DNA from: Sclerodactyla briareus
Lineage: Eukaryota; Echinodermata; Holothuroidea; Dendrochirotida; Sclerodactylidae
Length of the DNA stretch: 64,000 nt
Direction of reading: 5' to 3'
Assembly (NCBI GenBank): GCA_026419785.1
Contig: JAODTK010000100.1
Location: 434,001-498,000, forward strand
The notes under the pieces were generated by a model that searched no databases, was not told the origin of the DNA, and was given only the letters and a program-made list of their open reading frames with translations. The stretch's first letter is position 1. Each line of letters opens with the position of its first letter. The position numbers were made by a program, and so were the translations under genes. This document shows, piece after piece, positions 52,155 to 64,000 of this stretch.

Positions 52155-53111
52155 TGTCTCGCCTGGTTTACGCGATCAGTGTTTCACTTCAATTAGTCAC
52201 CATGCAAACATTACAAGGCTATCCATGCGCTGCTTAAAAAGATTTCGGTATTAGCATTTGACAGAACAGGCCTACTATACAGTGACCAATTTCAAATTCG
52301 AAAGGACTGATTCTTGACAATGTCTACAAAGGAAGTGAAAGTTTTGTGGTTTTGTAAAAATTGCCTAAATTATGCAGATTGAGGCAATTTACCAAGTTTC
52401 ACGAAAATCGGGCAACTTTAAAATTATCAAAATTATGCCAATTAACATTTGAATGACCTCCATGACCTGAATCCATGATAGAAATTTTTTGGAACTCCAC
52501 GGTGAACCATACCCCCCATGTTTCATGGACATCCAGAGCAACTTCAAGTGTCCCAGCAACCAAATTAATTTACCGCAACATTTAGGTATATTGAAATGAC
52601 CTCCATGCCCCTGAATCTTGGTAAAAAAGTTTTGGGACAGAAAGTGCGACCATATTCCACCAAGTTTTCGTGAAACTTTTTTGCATAAATTATGCAAATT
52701 AGATGACTTAATTACCAGATTTCACGCTGAAAATCTAATCATTCATCTAGCTCATATCCCGCATTTATTTGCCAACCAAGTCACCCGCATCCTACGGTTT
52801 CATCCGTAATTTCCCGATTTTCGTCACGAGTCGCCTAAACATAAAGTTAGCCTAAATTAGGCTAATTACCTTACTCTTAATTAGTGACTTTTGTGGGCGC
52901 CCAAAATCAATCAGATCGTGTTCGCCCCACCCCATCTACGCACCCTGTCACCCCCTACCCCGGCGCAAAGGATGTCGAAACTTGCACTTCTCACTCGCGC
53001 TCTCAAAGATATCCTGCTACCAAGCAAGTGTGACACACACACACACACATACACACACACCACCATTAGTGACCACTAAGTCTCCTCCTGAATTCATTTT
53101 CAGGCGAGACA
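52155..53111. mobile_element. Non-autonomous TIR element, copy 2
   Basis: Termini TGTCTCGCCTG and CAGGCGAGACA are perfect 11 bp inverted repeats. The interior matches copy 1 (14,695-15,880) in order, including GTGACCAATTTCAAATTC, TATGCAAATTAGA, CACGCTGAAAATCTAATCATTC and a (CA)n tract at about 53,033-53,062 near the 3' end. No transposase frame. The two copies share homologous ends. Confidence 0.7.
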
Positions 53112-55500
53112 ACAAACAAGTTTGCGAGGAATAGCTCATTAATAGTGCAGCAATGCGCGTGGGTGATTAATACATTCTCAGGGACACAAATTGCCCAACA
53201 GGGTATTTTGAGAGCATAATACTCCAAATGGCTGTGAAACTTGTCACCACAGGTCTGCCATGAAACAATCTCTGGAGGGTTCGAACAGTGGGCATGTATC
53301 ATGACCAGGGACAGGCTGATTTGCCTAATTTCCTGCATTTTTTATTCTCAAGAAGTACATGCAGTGGGATACATGTACATCTGTCCCGACAAAAGTGGAG
53401 GTAATGTAGAGGAATCAAGGTCAGTTTGTCAGCTTCAAATTACTATGGGGACAAGTAGACAGCAACTTTACAGTAGTCCTGCGTGCTGGAGGGCCCCCTG
53501 AGTACAGGGGAAGATTTGCACAGTAAAGGCATACTTGAGAAATAATGTCTCTAGTTCACTAGTTTAGGTGAGGATCACTGGGAATTCTTCAGCAATACCA
53601 CTTAGTGTAGGATCACTGGACAATCTTTTCACAACGATGAAGATGTCCACTTCACAGAAAACTCAGTAGCCAAAGATGCAGGGGATAAACAGCTCGGAAC
53701 TACTTGAATGGCCTTATCGACCCGTACATATTTTTGGCCCATGGCAGTTGGCCCATGCCTGGTCTAGAATCTTTAGGAATAAACCCCACATCGAAGGCAA
53801 ATTTTACAGTCAATCTGCTAACCGGGTTGAAACCCTCTAACCAGTTTTCTCACCCTCCTTCACAGTTTCACAGCGCTTTTTCAAGATGCCTTCCTTTCAG
53901 TCACCTTAATAGGTGGGAATACCGCGGCCCGATGTATGAACCAGAGATAACGAGGGGTGAAGGCACAAGGGATACAATGATTTTTTTACGGCAGAGAGCT
54001 GAAAGACCAGCGAGTCTAAACCCACATGAATTAGACAATTAGGGGAGTACATTCAATCTGAGACACCATGATGTACACCAAATATGCGTTGATTGATGCG
54101 TCAATTAAACTCAACATGCTACATTCGGTACAACCAGTTCAATCTGATTGGGACACAAAGAGTGAATTCAAATGTAAACACTCAGGACAGCACCCATAGC
54201 ACCCCTGAGAAGCTTGTTTGGAAATGTGATCTGTAAAAAAAAAAACTAACATCATATTATAACATAATGGTTAGAGAAAATGGGACCAACTGAATACCAA
54301 AGGTTCTCCCAAAATTGAGCTGGTTGCATTCTCATTCTCCCCTTGATTTCAAGTCTGGCCCAGGTTCAGCCAGTAGCAACAGATTTGTCATACGTAGTTA
54401 AAAAGCACACGGGTATAAAGCAGAATAATTGCCATGTAAATGTGGCTGGTTGAGATTTCCAGGAAAAACGTATTATTCAAAAAAAGACACGAGAGAAGTG
54501 TGTAAGTTTAGAGTGGCAAGTAGTATAAGGTGATATAGCTACTTTAAACTCCTCTAAAGTCATTGGTAAAAAAAAAAATTAGGGGACAAAAATTGAGTGA
54601 AGTCAAGGATCCTTACAAACTCTGCCAAGAGTGGAAAACTTAACATACACTATGGTATGAACAATCGCTCATGCAGGAGTGCGACCACTTTCGCAAGTGG
54701 GAAGTTATGGATAATGTATGGACTAATATTTCCTAGCTGTCCCCGATAAAACAGGAACCAATAACTCAATTTCCATACTTGACAATACACATGAAAAGAT
54801 CAAGAATCCAAATAGTGAAATTGATCCTCAATAGATCGGGAAAAAAAAAAAAAAAAAATTGCCTAATTAGAACCAGGTACTGAAACTACTGTACGTACTT
54901 AAATGTCGAAAGTAGGCACTGCATGGCGTGGACGGGCCTTCTAAATGACCTCTAATCCTAATGTCAAGAGAGAAATGAACATAAAATTTGACTCCCAATT
55001 GAAGAATCAATTCCGAGTTTAGTCGATCCATACTGAATGATCAAGATTTTTTAATGGAATCTTGGAGAGGGAAATGGATGCTGGGATCCATTGTGTGTAA
55101 TGAGGAATACTCAATACCACCTACCTACTGAAGATGATTTAAACTGATTAAAATGCCTTTGCTAGCTTAGTGCACTGGCCTATAAACCAATCCCCAAGGA
55201 GACAAAATAACACCACTTTTCCCAAAGCAAAATCCAACAAACCGGTGAAGATACAGCAGAGATAAGTTTAAGGAGGTTGAAGATGATATCTCAAGAGATG
55301 TTTAGTGAAGACGTGAAGTGTAGAATAGAAAAACAACAACTCAGGGAAAATAGGAGAATCCGTCTCTTTGACATATAGCCTACATTGGCTATCTCCATCC
55401 ACAGCCACCCATGATGAAGGTGGGGCTGAGATGAATTTGCGTTTTTTGGGGTATTATTATTAGCGATAAATAAGGGGAGAAATTTAATACAACTGGCATT
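53112..55500. other. No gene recognised
   Basis: AT-rich, with a poly-A run near 54,841-54,858. A plus-strand open frame of 112 codons at 53,704-54,042 has no family match. No dispersed repeat recognised. Confidence 0.45.
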
Positions 55501-55507
55501 ATGAGGA

Positions 55508-56035
55508 GGACAAATGGATGTTCAGTGTGCAATTCACAACAGACAATGGATGTTCATGAGTGCAATGATACACCGAGTCACAGACAATAGATGTTTATGA
55601 GTACAATTACACACAGACAAAGGATGTCATTGGTGCAATGATACAGAGTCCACAGACAAGGGATTTTACGAGTGTAATAATACACAGGACAGGGTGGTTG
55701 TGAGTGCAATATGCAATATAATGGAGGCTAGAAATGGCAAATACACAGACAATGGATTTTTGATGTTCATAAGTGCAATAATACACAGACAAGGATATTT
55801 ACGAAGTGGAAAGTGCAATAATACACAGACAATGGATGTTTGTGAGTGCAATAATACACATACATGGATGTTCATGAGCGCAATAATACAAAGAAAATGG
55901 ATGTTCCATGAGTGCAATTATACACAGAAATTGAATGTTTAGAATGCAAGTGCATTCATACCTGAAAATGGATGCTATGAGGCCATAACACACCAGGACA
56001 ATGGATGTTATGAGTGCAATGATATACAGACATTT
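55508..56035. repeat. ~35 bp minisatellite
   Basis: ACAATGGATGTT(C/T)ATGAGTGCAATAATACACAG repeats about 14 times with a 32-40 bp period and frequent small indels. The minus-strand frames through it give CIIAL.NIHCLCIIAL-type low-complexity peptides, which are not genes. Confidence 0.9.
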
Positions 56036-56179
56036 GGACTTAGACATTGACCACACAAAAGAAGAGTGAAGGGTTCACCCCCCCCCACCCCCATAAGAAA
56101 GCTGTATATATACCGCATACTCAGCTGTGTATGTAAAATTCAAGCTAGGTTTATTTGCCGAGGCTTGACCTCTGTCAAA

Positions 56180-56860
56180 TCTACACTACTTTTCACTTGA
56201 CCTCAGAATATAGAGGATCATGTTATCATCAGGAGGAACCCATAATAACCACCAAAGTATGAGCTCATCCATTTATGAACGAGTAAAGTTTTCGTTCTCA
56301 CAAAAGCCGGGGTCACAAACATTACAGACACACATACATACACACATACATACCATACATACATACATACATACATTACATTACATACATTTACACATAC
56401 ATACATACCTACCAGTACGAACAAACACATAGTCATGAATGCCTAGATCAATTCCCGGAGGAATAAACCAAATCAATGGATATATTTTTGTCACCCGAAA
56501 TAAAGACACAGAAGAAGGCAAAAGCTTAGTGATTTGCTTATAGATTTACAATAGAAGATCATATACTCATTATGGGGGAACTCACAACCAAGTATGAAAC
56601 CATTATCCAGTGCAGGTATCATTAAAAAGCTAAATAGCCAAAATTAATTTTTTCACAATTTCCCCCATTTTTCCTACACCAAAAAAAATTGTTCTTGTAC
56701 TGTACTTCCTATATAAGAAAGGCTAATCAAAATGTCACCTGATCAGGTCAGGCATCCTGTTTATAAGGTGTCATTACTCATAATGAGTAACTTGTATATC
56801 AAGTATGAAACTATCCAATCATAGTGCGGTTGAGTTATCGTGTTAACAAGGCTATAGGTG
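56180..56860 (+). repeat. Dispersed repeat, 'CCAAGTATGA' family
   Basis: Successive units carry TTGACCTCAGAATATAGAGGATCATG, CCAAAGTATGAGCTCATCC, AAAGCTTAGTGATTTG, CACCTGATCAGGTCAGGCATCC and GGTTGAGTTATCGTGTTAACAAGGC, in the same order as at 40.6-41.5 kb. Confidence 0.7.
56318..56408. repeat. (CATA)n microsatellite
   Basis: Tetranucleotide ACAT/CATA array with a few TTACA interruptions, embedded in the dispersed repeat. Confidence 0.9.
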
Positions 56861-57608
56861 CACATACACACACACATGTCCAACACACATGATACACACA
56901 GGACACAATGTCATGACTGCAAAGACTGTAGGGGCTGTGAAGGCGTACGAACTCCGTGAGGGATTAGAAGAAACACAGGGACTCTCTATGAATACCTATA
57001 GATGACCAGGATCCAAAAATGCCTAATGCACTGGTTGAGCAACACTGATGGACACAGTCACTAACTAGGCACACATCAAATACCCATGAAACCCCGTCAC
57101 CCATGCCTCAGCCCAGCAAAACCACAAATAGCTGAACACCAGCAAGAATAGACAACTAAAGCATAGAGAGAGAGAGTAGACCAGGGTTGGTTAAGAGCAT
57201 GTTTCATTAGAACATTAAAACTTGATCAGGCCCAAAACAGCATGGGCTCCCAAGGACCCCCAAAAAGTTACAATAAATGCCTTGTGTAGTAGTATATGTA
57301 AGTGGCGGGGGGCGGTTGGGGGTTTTGGATGAGTGTGACTGTGTACCTTAACATATTTACAGCCCCATAGATTTCACAACTTGGAGGGAGTGGTTTAGCC
57401 CGTGTTGGCAGGGGAGGGAAATGACAACCACGGTGGTAGTTTTAGGTAATGGGGACAGTGTACGCTCGGGGAGGATAGTCTAAAAAAAACCCATTGTGGG
57501 AAGACAGTATGAGAGGAGATAGCGTGATAGCTTGATTATTGTCTAGTGCGCACTTCATAACATGTGCAAAGGCCAGAATTATTATCACAGGGGGGAGGGG
57601 GAGGCAAA

Positions 57609-57632
57609 GGGGGGGGGGGGTTGGGGGGGGGG
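57609..57632. repeat. Double poly-G run
   Basis: G12, TT, G10 within a G-rich 60 bp segment on the plus strand; potential G-quadruplex former and a likely place for length errors. Confidence 0.85.
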
Positions 57633-57879
57633 TGGTAGGGGACCAGAAGGGCATGAGGCACCAAACTCAGGTCATTGGGTGGTGGTAGGGGTGACACTAG
57701 GCACAGTGTGTGGCATAGATGGGGGCCTAGGTTCTGACAATAATATAACTGCTAAAGAGAAAATATATAAAAGCAATAGCAAAGATTGCATCTGGACCCA
57801 ATCATTAAAACAATTCTCGAAAAGGGCCAGACAGAGAGAACTGAGACTGCACTCGAGCATTGTCGTATGCGATTTTCAG

Positions 57880-58110
57880 ACATGAACCCATTTCTTCTTT
57901 CTGCAAAATATACAGACAATATCGAGATTGGTACAAAGGAGGGCATTGAAAATTATTCCTGGCTTCACACCTGACTATGAAGGTTTGAAGAGATAGGTTT
58001 AATTTAGTAGCAGGATGTCGTGGCTGGGTAGATCTATTGAAAGTGTGCACTATATGCAGGATTGATAAAAACTTCCTCTCGTCCGTTGTTTCTAGTTTAG
58101 CAGAGTCGTC
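57880..58110 (+). mobile_element. Possible 3'-end fragment of a non-LTR reverse transcriptase
   Basis: One plus frame reads LVQRRALKIIPGFTPDYEG, LKR, which has the shape of the C-terminal RT segment of LINEs (VQKRALRII..G..YE..L..L.L). The frame then breaks and later frames do not continue convincingly. Two long open frames run on the opposite strand over 57,805-58,603, so this call is weak. Confidence 0.35.
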
Positions 58111-58917
58111 AGAGATACCTTTCAAACGGCTAAAAACTAAGGACATAGGCTGGAGTTGTACAATACTGCCCCAAAACTGAATACCAGTAAGTTTTTCCAA
58201 TGCAGTCCTTCTTGGAGAGGTAGTGTCTACAGCAGCTTGTTGTCCTACAACAAGCGCAAGGATGGGCAAGGATATAACAATATTGCAGGTCGCCATCGCA
58301 AAACAAAAATTCAAATATTTCAGAGATTGGCCGCAGGGAGTTACAACACCCAAGTTGGTTACACCTAACCCTAGCTGAACACTTCAAACAACTTTGGAAT
58401 CCTGAACTGCATATAACTATAAGCATTGACCCTGTGCATACAACTAAGTGTTTGTTTGCTCTCTCATTACTTTTAATGACACAAACAAGTCCTTGAAATG
58501 CAGTTCTGAGGTCTAAACACCTATTATTTTTAAATGTCACCAAGAGTATAGTACAAATCACCCTATCACACAGTCCAAGTATGATACGAACCGTACCATT
58601 CACTGTTCAGTGCGTGTTTTATTATGTTTAATCATCCTGGCTCCTTGGTGGAACTGAGGGACTGGTGGTGCCTTTCTGGTCTGCCTGGAGAAAATTAAAG
58701 CTCATTCAAGCCTTCAAATATTCGAGAAATAAGCATCAATGACATTAAAATGAATGCCATCGTTCGATGCTCATCTGGGGGGGCGGAGAACTTCCAGCAG
58801 TCACAACTAGACATGTGTAGTGCGGGTAACCGCCACATTTTAATATCCCCCTTTCCGAGCATCATTGGAGAGTTATGAAGCACCCATCACGACATCCATT
58901 CTGATCATAAACCAAGA
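58111..58917. other. Unassigned stretch with long minus-strand open frames
   Basis: Two overlapping minus-strand frames (182 codons at 57,805-58,353 and 157 codons at 58,130-58,603) are longer than most chance frames in this window. Residues such as VDTTSPRRTALEKLTG and GISDDSAKLETTDERKF look protein-like, but I recognise no domain, splice site or start context. Confidence 0.3.
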
Positions 58918-59512
58918 CATCCTTCATCACCAAGTTGTGTTTTTAAGCCATGAGGAAGTTACACATAACTGATGCAAATGTGACCCCACATGGCCTTGGA
59001 AAGACCTGTAACTTTGTCAAGAACAATGTATCCCCCCATCACCAAGTTCGTTCAAAAATCTGACAAGGTTGGGGAAAGCACAGAAATTATGCAACATGTG
59101 ACCTCCGATTAACTTGAAATGACCTTCAACATTTTTCGGGATCAACTATAGTTCCCCAATCCACCAAGTTTTATTCAAATCGACGAAGTTTGCAAAATCG
59201 CATTTGCGAAATTGGACTTGCTGATCCTGAAATTAACTTCCACATTTTTTCAGGATCAGATACAGTCCTAACCCACCAAGTTTCATTTAAAAGCGGACTA
59301 ACTTATGAATATGCAAATTAGCGGCCGCCGGCATTACAGTGATACACACTTTTGAATCATCCGAGATTTCATAAGACGGACATGTTTGACCAGTTTCCGA
59401 TCAATTAATAAAGTGTTGAAGAGTTTATTGCGCTAAGTCTAAAGTTTCGGCGTCGGGGCCTGAAGACAGCGGGCAGCTTACACAGCCAAACCCATAATAT
59501 CCCGGAAATAAT
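58918..59512 (-). repeat. GGGGATATTATGG dispersed element, inverted copy
   Basis: Read on the minus strand it starts CCGGGATATTATGGGTTTGGC, continues with AACTCTTCAACACTT and GAAATCTCGGATGATT, and carries three ~110 bp internal units around GAAACTTGGTGG, ACTATAGTTGATCCCG and GTCATTTCAAG, matching 43,566-44,470. Confidence 0.8.
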
Positions 59513-59749
59513 TAACACACTAAAATCGACGATCTTGAGAAAATGTGATCAGGCATGGATTATCAAAAAAGCTGGTGGCTGCAAAAAACGTATATGTTTC
59601 GCTCACAGGGACATATTTAAGAAATTAGGGAATTTTGACATGATACGATTGTTTCAACTGATTTTTTTTTTCATTGTGTTTTACTATCAGTCAATAAATA
59701 GCTAAACTAGCTGGCAACACCACCGACGAGTTCACATTTGCAAGCGCTC

Positions 59750-62700
59750 TGGTTTCTTACTGATTTTCTGCATTTTTTGTGATTCATTTGTATATTATTA
59801 GTGTGTGATCTGTGTTTTGCATCTTTTCTGTTCTGGGAGATTCTCAAGTGCTTCGAGTTCCTTCGGAGCTTTTTTATTCGTGAGGTCTTGTCGGATCCTA
59901 TCGTAATGTGTGGAAGTGCACTATTGTTCTCTTTCTACGTGTTAGCATCCTGCCTAAGCTTATTCAGTTGGTGTTGAGTTCACCCTTCATAGACCCATTT
60001 TGCTGTCTGAGGTTCAGTCAATTTGTGTCCTTGTGTTTGTGTGGGGACTGGTTAATCTGGTTTGTTCGTCGCGTGGACAGCGTGTTAAATCCGGTAAGAC
60101 TTCTTTTTGATCAGCCACACCGTATTGGGTTGCGATTGGTAGTGTTGTGACGTGCATTTTCCACTTTACTCTTTTTTTTGTTTTGCATTAGTATTTTAAC
60201 TGGTAGGCCCAGGCTTCTTCTCATGACCATTCTCTGTACATTTGTCTTTATTCTATTTGCTGATAGGGGGAAGGATAGGATGATAGGCTGTCAGGGTTGC
60301 GATATGTGATTGAGTTTTTGAAGTCGGGTGAACACCGCTCCTGCTTGGACGCTCGCTTCCTCTGAGTTTTAAGGTTATATTGTCTAGTATATTTATAGAT
60401 GTAACAAGTTCTAGACAGCTGAGCTTGACGCGAGCTTGGGGCACGGGAGAGTCAGTGGGAAGAGGTTAGGAGGTGCGCTGCTGCCGATACAAAGGTATGG
60501 TTGTCCTAGGCCGTGACACTAGGGATAGTTGTAGTGTGCTGGCAGTTGAGGAGGCAGTGCAGTGGGTCAGTTGGATGCGTGGGGGCGGTGTGAGTACAGA
60601 GGAGGGGGCGACAGTCATACCGGTGGTATTCTGTCAGGTGGATGGACAGTGAAAGGTGCTGTGGGGGAGGATAAGGTAAAAGGGAAGGGTTTGCTAGGTG
60701 GGGATTCGCTTGTCGGTAGGGTTACAGGGAATTTAGTCGCATAGATAAACTGGAGCGTACGCGTGTTTGTCTTCCGGGAGCATGGGTGGAGGATATTAGT
60801 GATAGGGTTAATGATCGTCGGAGATGAGGAGGTGGGTGGTTGTCGAGATAGGCACTATAATCTCCCGGGTGACAGTCTGAACGTCTAAAAGGCACCGATT
60901 CCGTGACTGCTGTGCAGACGAAGTCTCACTAGGTCGAAAGATCCCGATTTGGCGGCTTCTTTTTCTCCCTAGGTTTTGACGATTGTGTTCAGGTAGGACG
61001 ATAGCGGTCTCAACAGGTGGTTAGAATTAGAGTGCGCTGAGCGGGGCGTCAGTTTGTGGATGTTCGTGTTTCTGGGGAAGGAGGGATCTTTTCGCTACGG
61101 ATGTTCTTCAACCTTAATGGTGCGGGGCTTCAGTGTTAGGCAAGTGATAATTGTCTGCCGTGGAGGGTGTTGTTCAACTAATTTGGGGTGAGGGTTTCTG
61201 GTGTCCATAGGCTTACTGGCAGGGTTGTTTTTAGTAAGCATCGCAGTGGGAGGTCTCGCGAGGTCACATGGCGATAGATATGTTATCCAGCTGTCTTTTT
61301 CCTGTGCTAACTTTTCAAGTATCAGGAACAAGTTTGGTGCGTTGCAGATTTTCGTCCAGGAATGAGCGCAAGAACTGGACGTCCATTGTATTGCAAGAAA
61401 TCGTGGTTGAACATTGATATTTCCCCCACTGAAGTCACCTTCCTGTTATTTGTTTTATAGGCAAGATTGACCGATACTCTCGCGTGGCATTGGTGGTGAG
61501 TTTTTGTTGTATGGAGGTCTGACTAAAACCATATGACTAGTTTTGAGAAGGAATTCCCCGATAATTGCGAATACGCTGATTTTTGTCAACTCTCCTCTTG
61601 GTGTGCACAAATTAACCGTCTAACTCTCTGGATTCCCAGTTCTTTATTAGTGGCGTTGGTACCGTTCTCCCAATAGTCTGAAGCCCACACTCTGCTTCTT
61701 TTCCGACATGCTTTTCGAATTTCTAGGAAAGTAACTAATCATATTGGTGATTTCAATTATCCAGATATTTCTTTGTCTGAGTGGTGCTAGTGGCAGTCAA
61801 TGGATCTGGCTTTTTCATGTCACGCAGGCTTGGTTTCCTCCTTTCTCAGCATGTACAATTTCCTACCAGAATGGATAATATTTTGGATTTAGTTTGAGCA
61901 GTGAATCCAAATTCTGTCGATAATGTAGTGATAGAGCTTGAGTAAGCTCGGTGAAAGTGATCACGATTTTAGCTTTCAATGTGTCTTGTTTCCGCAATTC
62001 GCACAGAGTGTAAGCTTGTTCCTCGTTTCGCGATGGCCAATGTCGATGGCCTTTCTAGTTTTTTAGCGAAATAGATTGGCGTAAATTGTTAGAAGTACGA
62101 ATGCTCTTGAATCTTGGAATGGTTCCATTGAAAAGGTTAACGATGTTAAGAAAGTTTATGTTCCTTGGAGGCAACGTCGCAGTAAGAACAGAGGCCTTCT
62201 TGATTAAAGGGCAAGTTTTCCTGGCTTATCAACGTAAGCGAACATTTAATATGGCGACTTTTATCGTTTCTCTGGTCCTGTGTCTGACTAGAGCATTTCA
62301 AATTTCACACAGGCTTGTCCAGCGTTTAGTTTTCTGATGCTAAACTTGATTTTGAGAGGCAGATTGCCTCTAGTATCAAAGAGAATCCTCGTGCATTCTT
62401 CTCTTATGTGAGGGGGAAGCGAAATTCAGGACAGCATTGGTCTTTGATAGATTTCCGACTCGGGTAGTACATCAGCGATAGCCAGGAGATGGCTTAGGTT
62501 CTCAATTATTATTTCTCGTCTGTTTTACTCATGAGAACTTGGATAATTTGGGTGACCTAGTTGTCGGGGGTTTCTCCGCAAGTAATTGGTAATATGGTGT
62601 GCTGCTCGCCTGAGTTTAGTAAAGGAGAAACTGCCGAAGCTCAAAATTGCTCAAGCTCCTGGTCCTGACGGAGTTTATCCTTCTTACTAAAATCCCTTTG

Positions 62701-64000
62701 TCCGACGATCGTCTGTTCCATATTAGCGATTATTTTCAATACGACTCTGCAAGAAGGTATTGTTCCGGATGATTGGAGAGAGCAAATGTTTCTCCTATTT
62801 TCAAGAAGGTAAACGGTCTCTTCCTTGTAATTACAGGCCAGTCAGTCCTACTAGTGTTGTGTCTGCAAGGTAATGGAATCAATCATTCGGATCATGGGTT
62901 TATATTTCAATGATCATAGTCCTTCATTAGGGATTCTCCAGCACGGTTTAGGAAAAATCGTTTCGTGTTTTGAACTAATCTCTTGGAATTTATGAAGATG
63001 TATATATGTTCTGTCTGGTTGACAACGGCATGCTGTTCATATAATTTTCCTGGACTTTTCAGAAAGCTTTGACACAGGTTCCTCATCACAGCGTCTCTTC
63101 TCAAGTTGGGAGAGCTTTGGCAGTGAGGGGATGCCCTAAGTGGATCCGTGAGTGGTTTTCATATAGGGAAAACGAGTTGTCATTAATGGGCGGCATCTTC
63201 TTGGCAAAGGTCACTAGTGATGTTCCCCAGGGGTCGGTTCTCGGGCCGTTACTCTTTTTGGCGTATAGTGGACGATCTTGAAGGGTCTGTTCATTCCATG
63301 GTTAAGAAGTTCGCACACGATACAAGTGTATCGGGGTTGTCGGTTCGAATGATGATTCTGAAATTGTTCAAAGTGATCTTGATATAATTTTCCAAATGGT
63401 CCCTTCCGAACTGGCAAATGTTTCCTCAATTCGACAAGTTGCAAAGTTTATGCACGTGGTTTTCACAATCGCAATCTTCCTTCAAGTTATATGGTCCAAA
63501 ATATTCCAGAGGTGGATTTCATAAAAAGATCTTGGTTTTTTTTTAATTCTTCTTTGAAACCTTCTAAGCCGTGTGCCGAAGCTGCTAGAAGAGGTAATTG
63601 TATTCTTGGCTTGATTAGACGTCACTTCAGTTTCCTGATAATGATATTGTTGTCAGGCTGTTTAAGCAAACTGGTGGACTGCAACTGGAATATGCTGTAC
63701 AAGTGTGGAATCCCAACTTTGCAAAAGACAAGCAGGTTATTGAAAACATTTAGGTATGGCAACTAGAATGATTGACTGTCTGAAAATTTATCCTACGATG
63801 AAAGATTAAAGGCGTCTCGGTCTAACTACCAATTTGGGGAAGGGCTAAAGGGGCGAATTCGCGGTGACTTGATCCAGGTTTTCAAAATTGTCCATGGACT
63901 CAATGTTCTGCACATAGAGGCCACTGTCTCAAGCGTTCAGGCAAGCGCGCAGATTGGACTTCGTAAAATATTCTCTCGAGAGAGTGATCATGAGTGGAAT
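59750..64000 (+). mobile_element. CR1-type non-LTR retrotransposon (LINE), frame-broken, runs off the window
   Basis: A two-ORF LINE. The first ORF region (about 60.2-61.0 kb) contains GDSLVGRVTGNL, LERTRVCLPGAWVEDISD and VVVEIGT, which fits the SGNH-hydrolase-like (esterase) ORF1 known from CR1 elements. The second ORF has an endonuclease motif GDFNYPDISLSEW near 61,746, then RT motifs: APGPDGVYP near 62,655, SPIFKK and CNYRPVSPTSVV near 62,790-62,860, LDFS..FDT and VPHHS near 63,050-63,085, CPKWIREWFSYR near 63,135, VPQGSVLGPLLFL near 63,225, LKPSK(P)CAEAARRGNCILGLIRR near 63,560. The end carries DLIQVFKIVHGLN near 63,870 and ESDHEWN at the edge. Motifs are spread over all three frames with shifts every 100-200 bp, so it is inactive or read with errors. 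The 5' boundary is approximate; the 3' end lies outside. Confidence 0.88.

Larger units (their letters stand above)
56036..57780. other. Repeat-rich stretch without genes
   Basis: Contains two pieces of the CTGACCCC/CCAAGTATGA dispersed family, a CATA microsatellite and a poly-G double run. Nothing coding is recognised. Confidence 0.5.

Overview
The window is intron-rich animal nuclear DNA, probably from a marine invertebrate deuterostome such as an echinoderm. It has AT-rich non-coding sequence, many tandem arrays, tRNA-derived SINEs, a CR1-like LINE and small dispersed repeats. The taxon is my inference from repeat style and the gene type; nothing in the sequence fixes a species.

One host gene dominates. 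The minus strand from about 47.55 kb down to 4.85 kb carries an insulin receptor substrate (IRS) gene, recognised exon by exon. In gene order these are: a PH-domain exon (47.3-47.6 kb); two exons of the IRS-type PTB domain (37.7-37.8 and 35.1-35.3 kb); an exon with the post-PTB RPRS-type serine-rich segment (24.2-24.3 kb); linker exons (22.5, 22.4, 16.2 and 13.6 kb, the last with a YRPM site); tyrosine-rich exons (10.1 and 9.6 kb, the latter with YMNM); a YMDM/YMMM exon (6.6-6.8 kb); and a long last exon (4.85-6.06 kb) with YMYM, YMNM, YIDV and a terminal TYATIDF motif before the stop. The N-terminal end of the PH domain and the promoter were not found. Nearly every recognised exon is flanked by good AG/GT sites, but the reading frame shifts several times inside exons. 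I read this as indel errors in the assembly rather than a dead gene.

The introns hold most of the unusual structure. There is a decaying tandem array of the YMNM exon (8.8-9.66 kb). A 5.5 kb satellite (26.13-31.64 kb) has ~50 bp monomers in a ~0.92 kb higher-order period, and contains an exact 1,200 bp duplication shifted by 2,776 bp. SINEs lie at 12.4, 17.4, 24.5, 34.7 and 47.0 kb (another, at 51.0 kb, lies upstream of the gene), and several families of unclassified dispersed repeats are present. Downstream of the gene's stop lie two minisatellites (86 bp unit at 265-890; 82-94 bp unit at 2.4-3.4 kb).

Upstream of the gene (47.6-59.7 kb) I see mostly repeats: a TIR-bearing element matching one in an IRS intron, a ~35 bp minisatellite, microsatellites and a possible RT fragment. 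From about 59.75 kb to the window end lies a plus-strand CR1-type non-LTR retrotransposon with an SGNH-like first ORF, an endonuclease motif and a reverse transcriptase. It is frame-broken and runs off the window.
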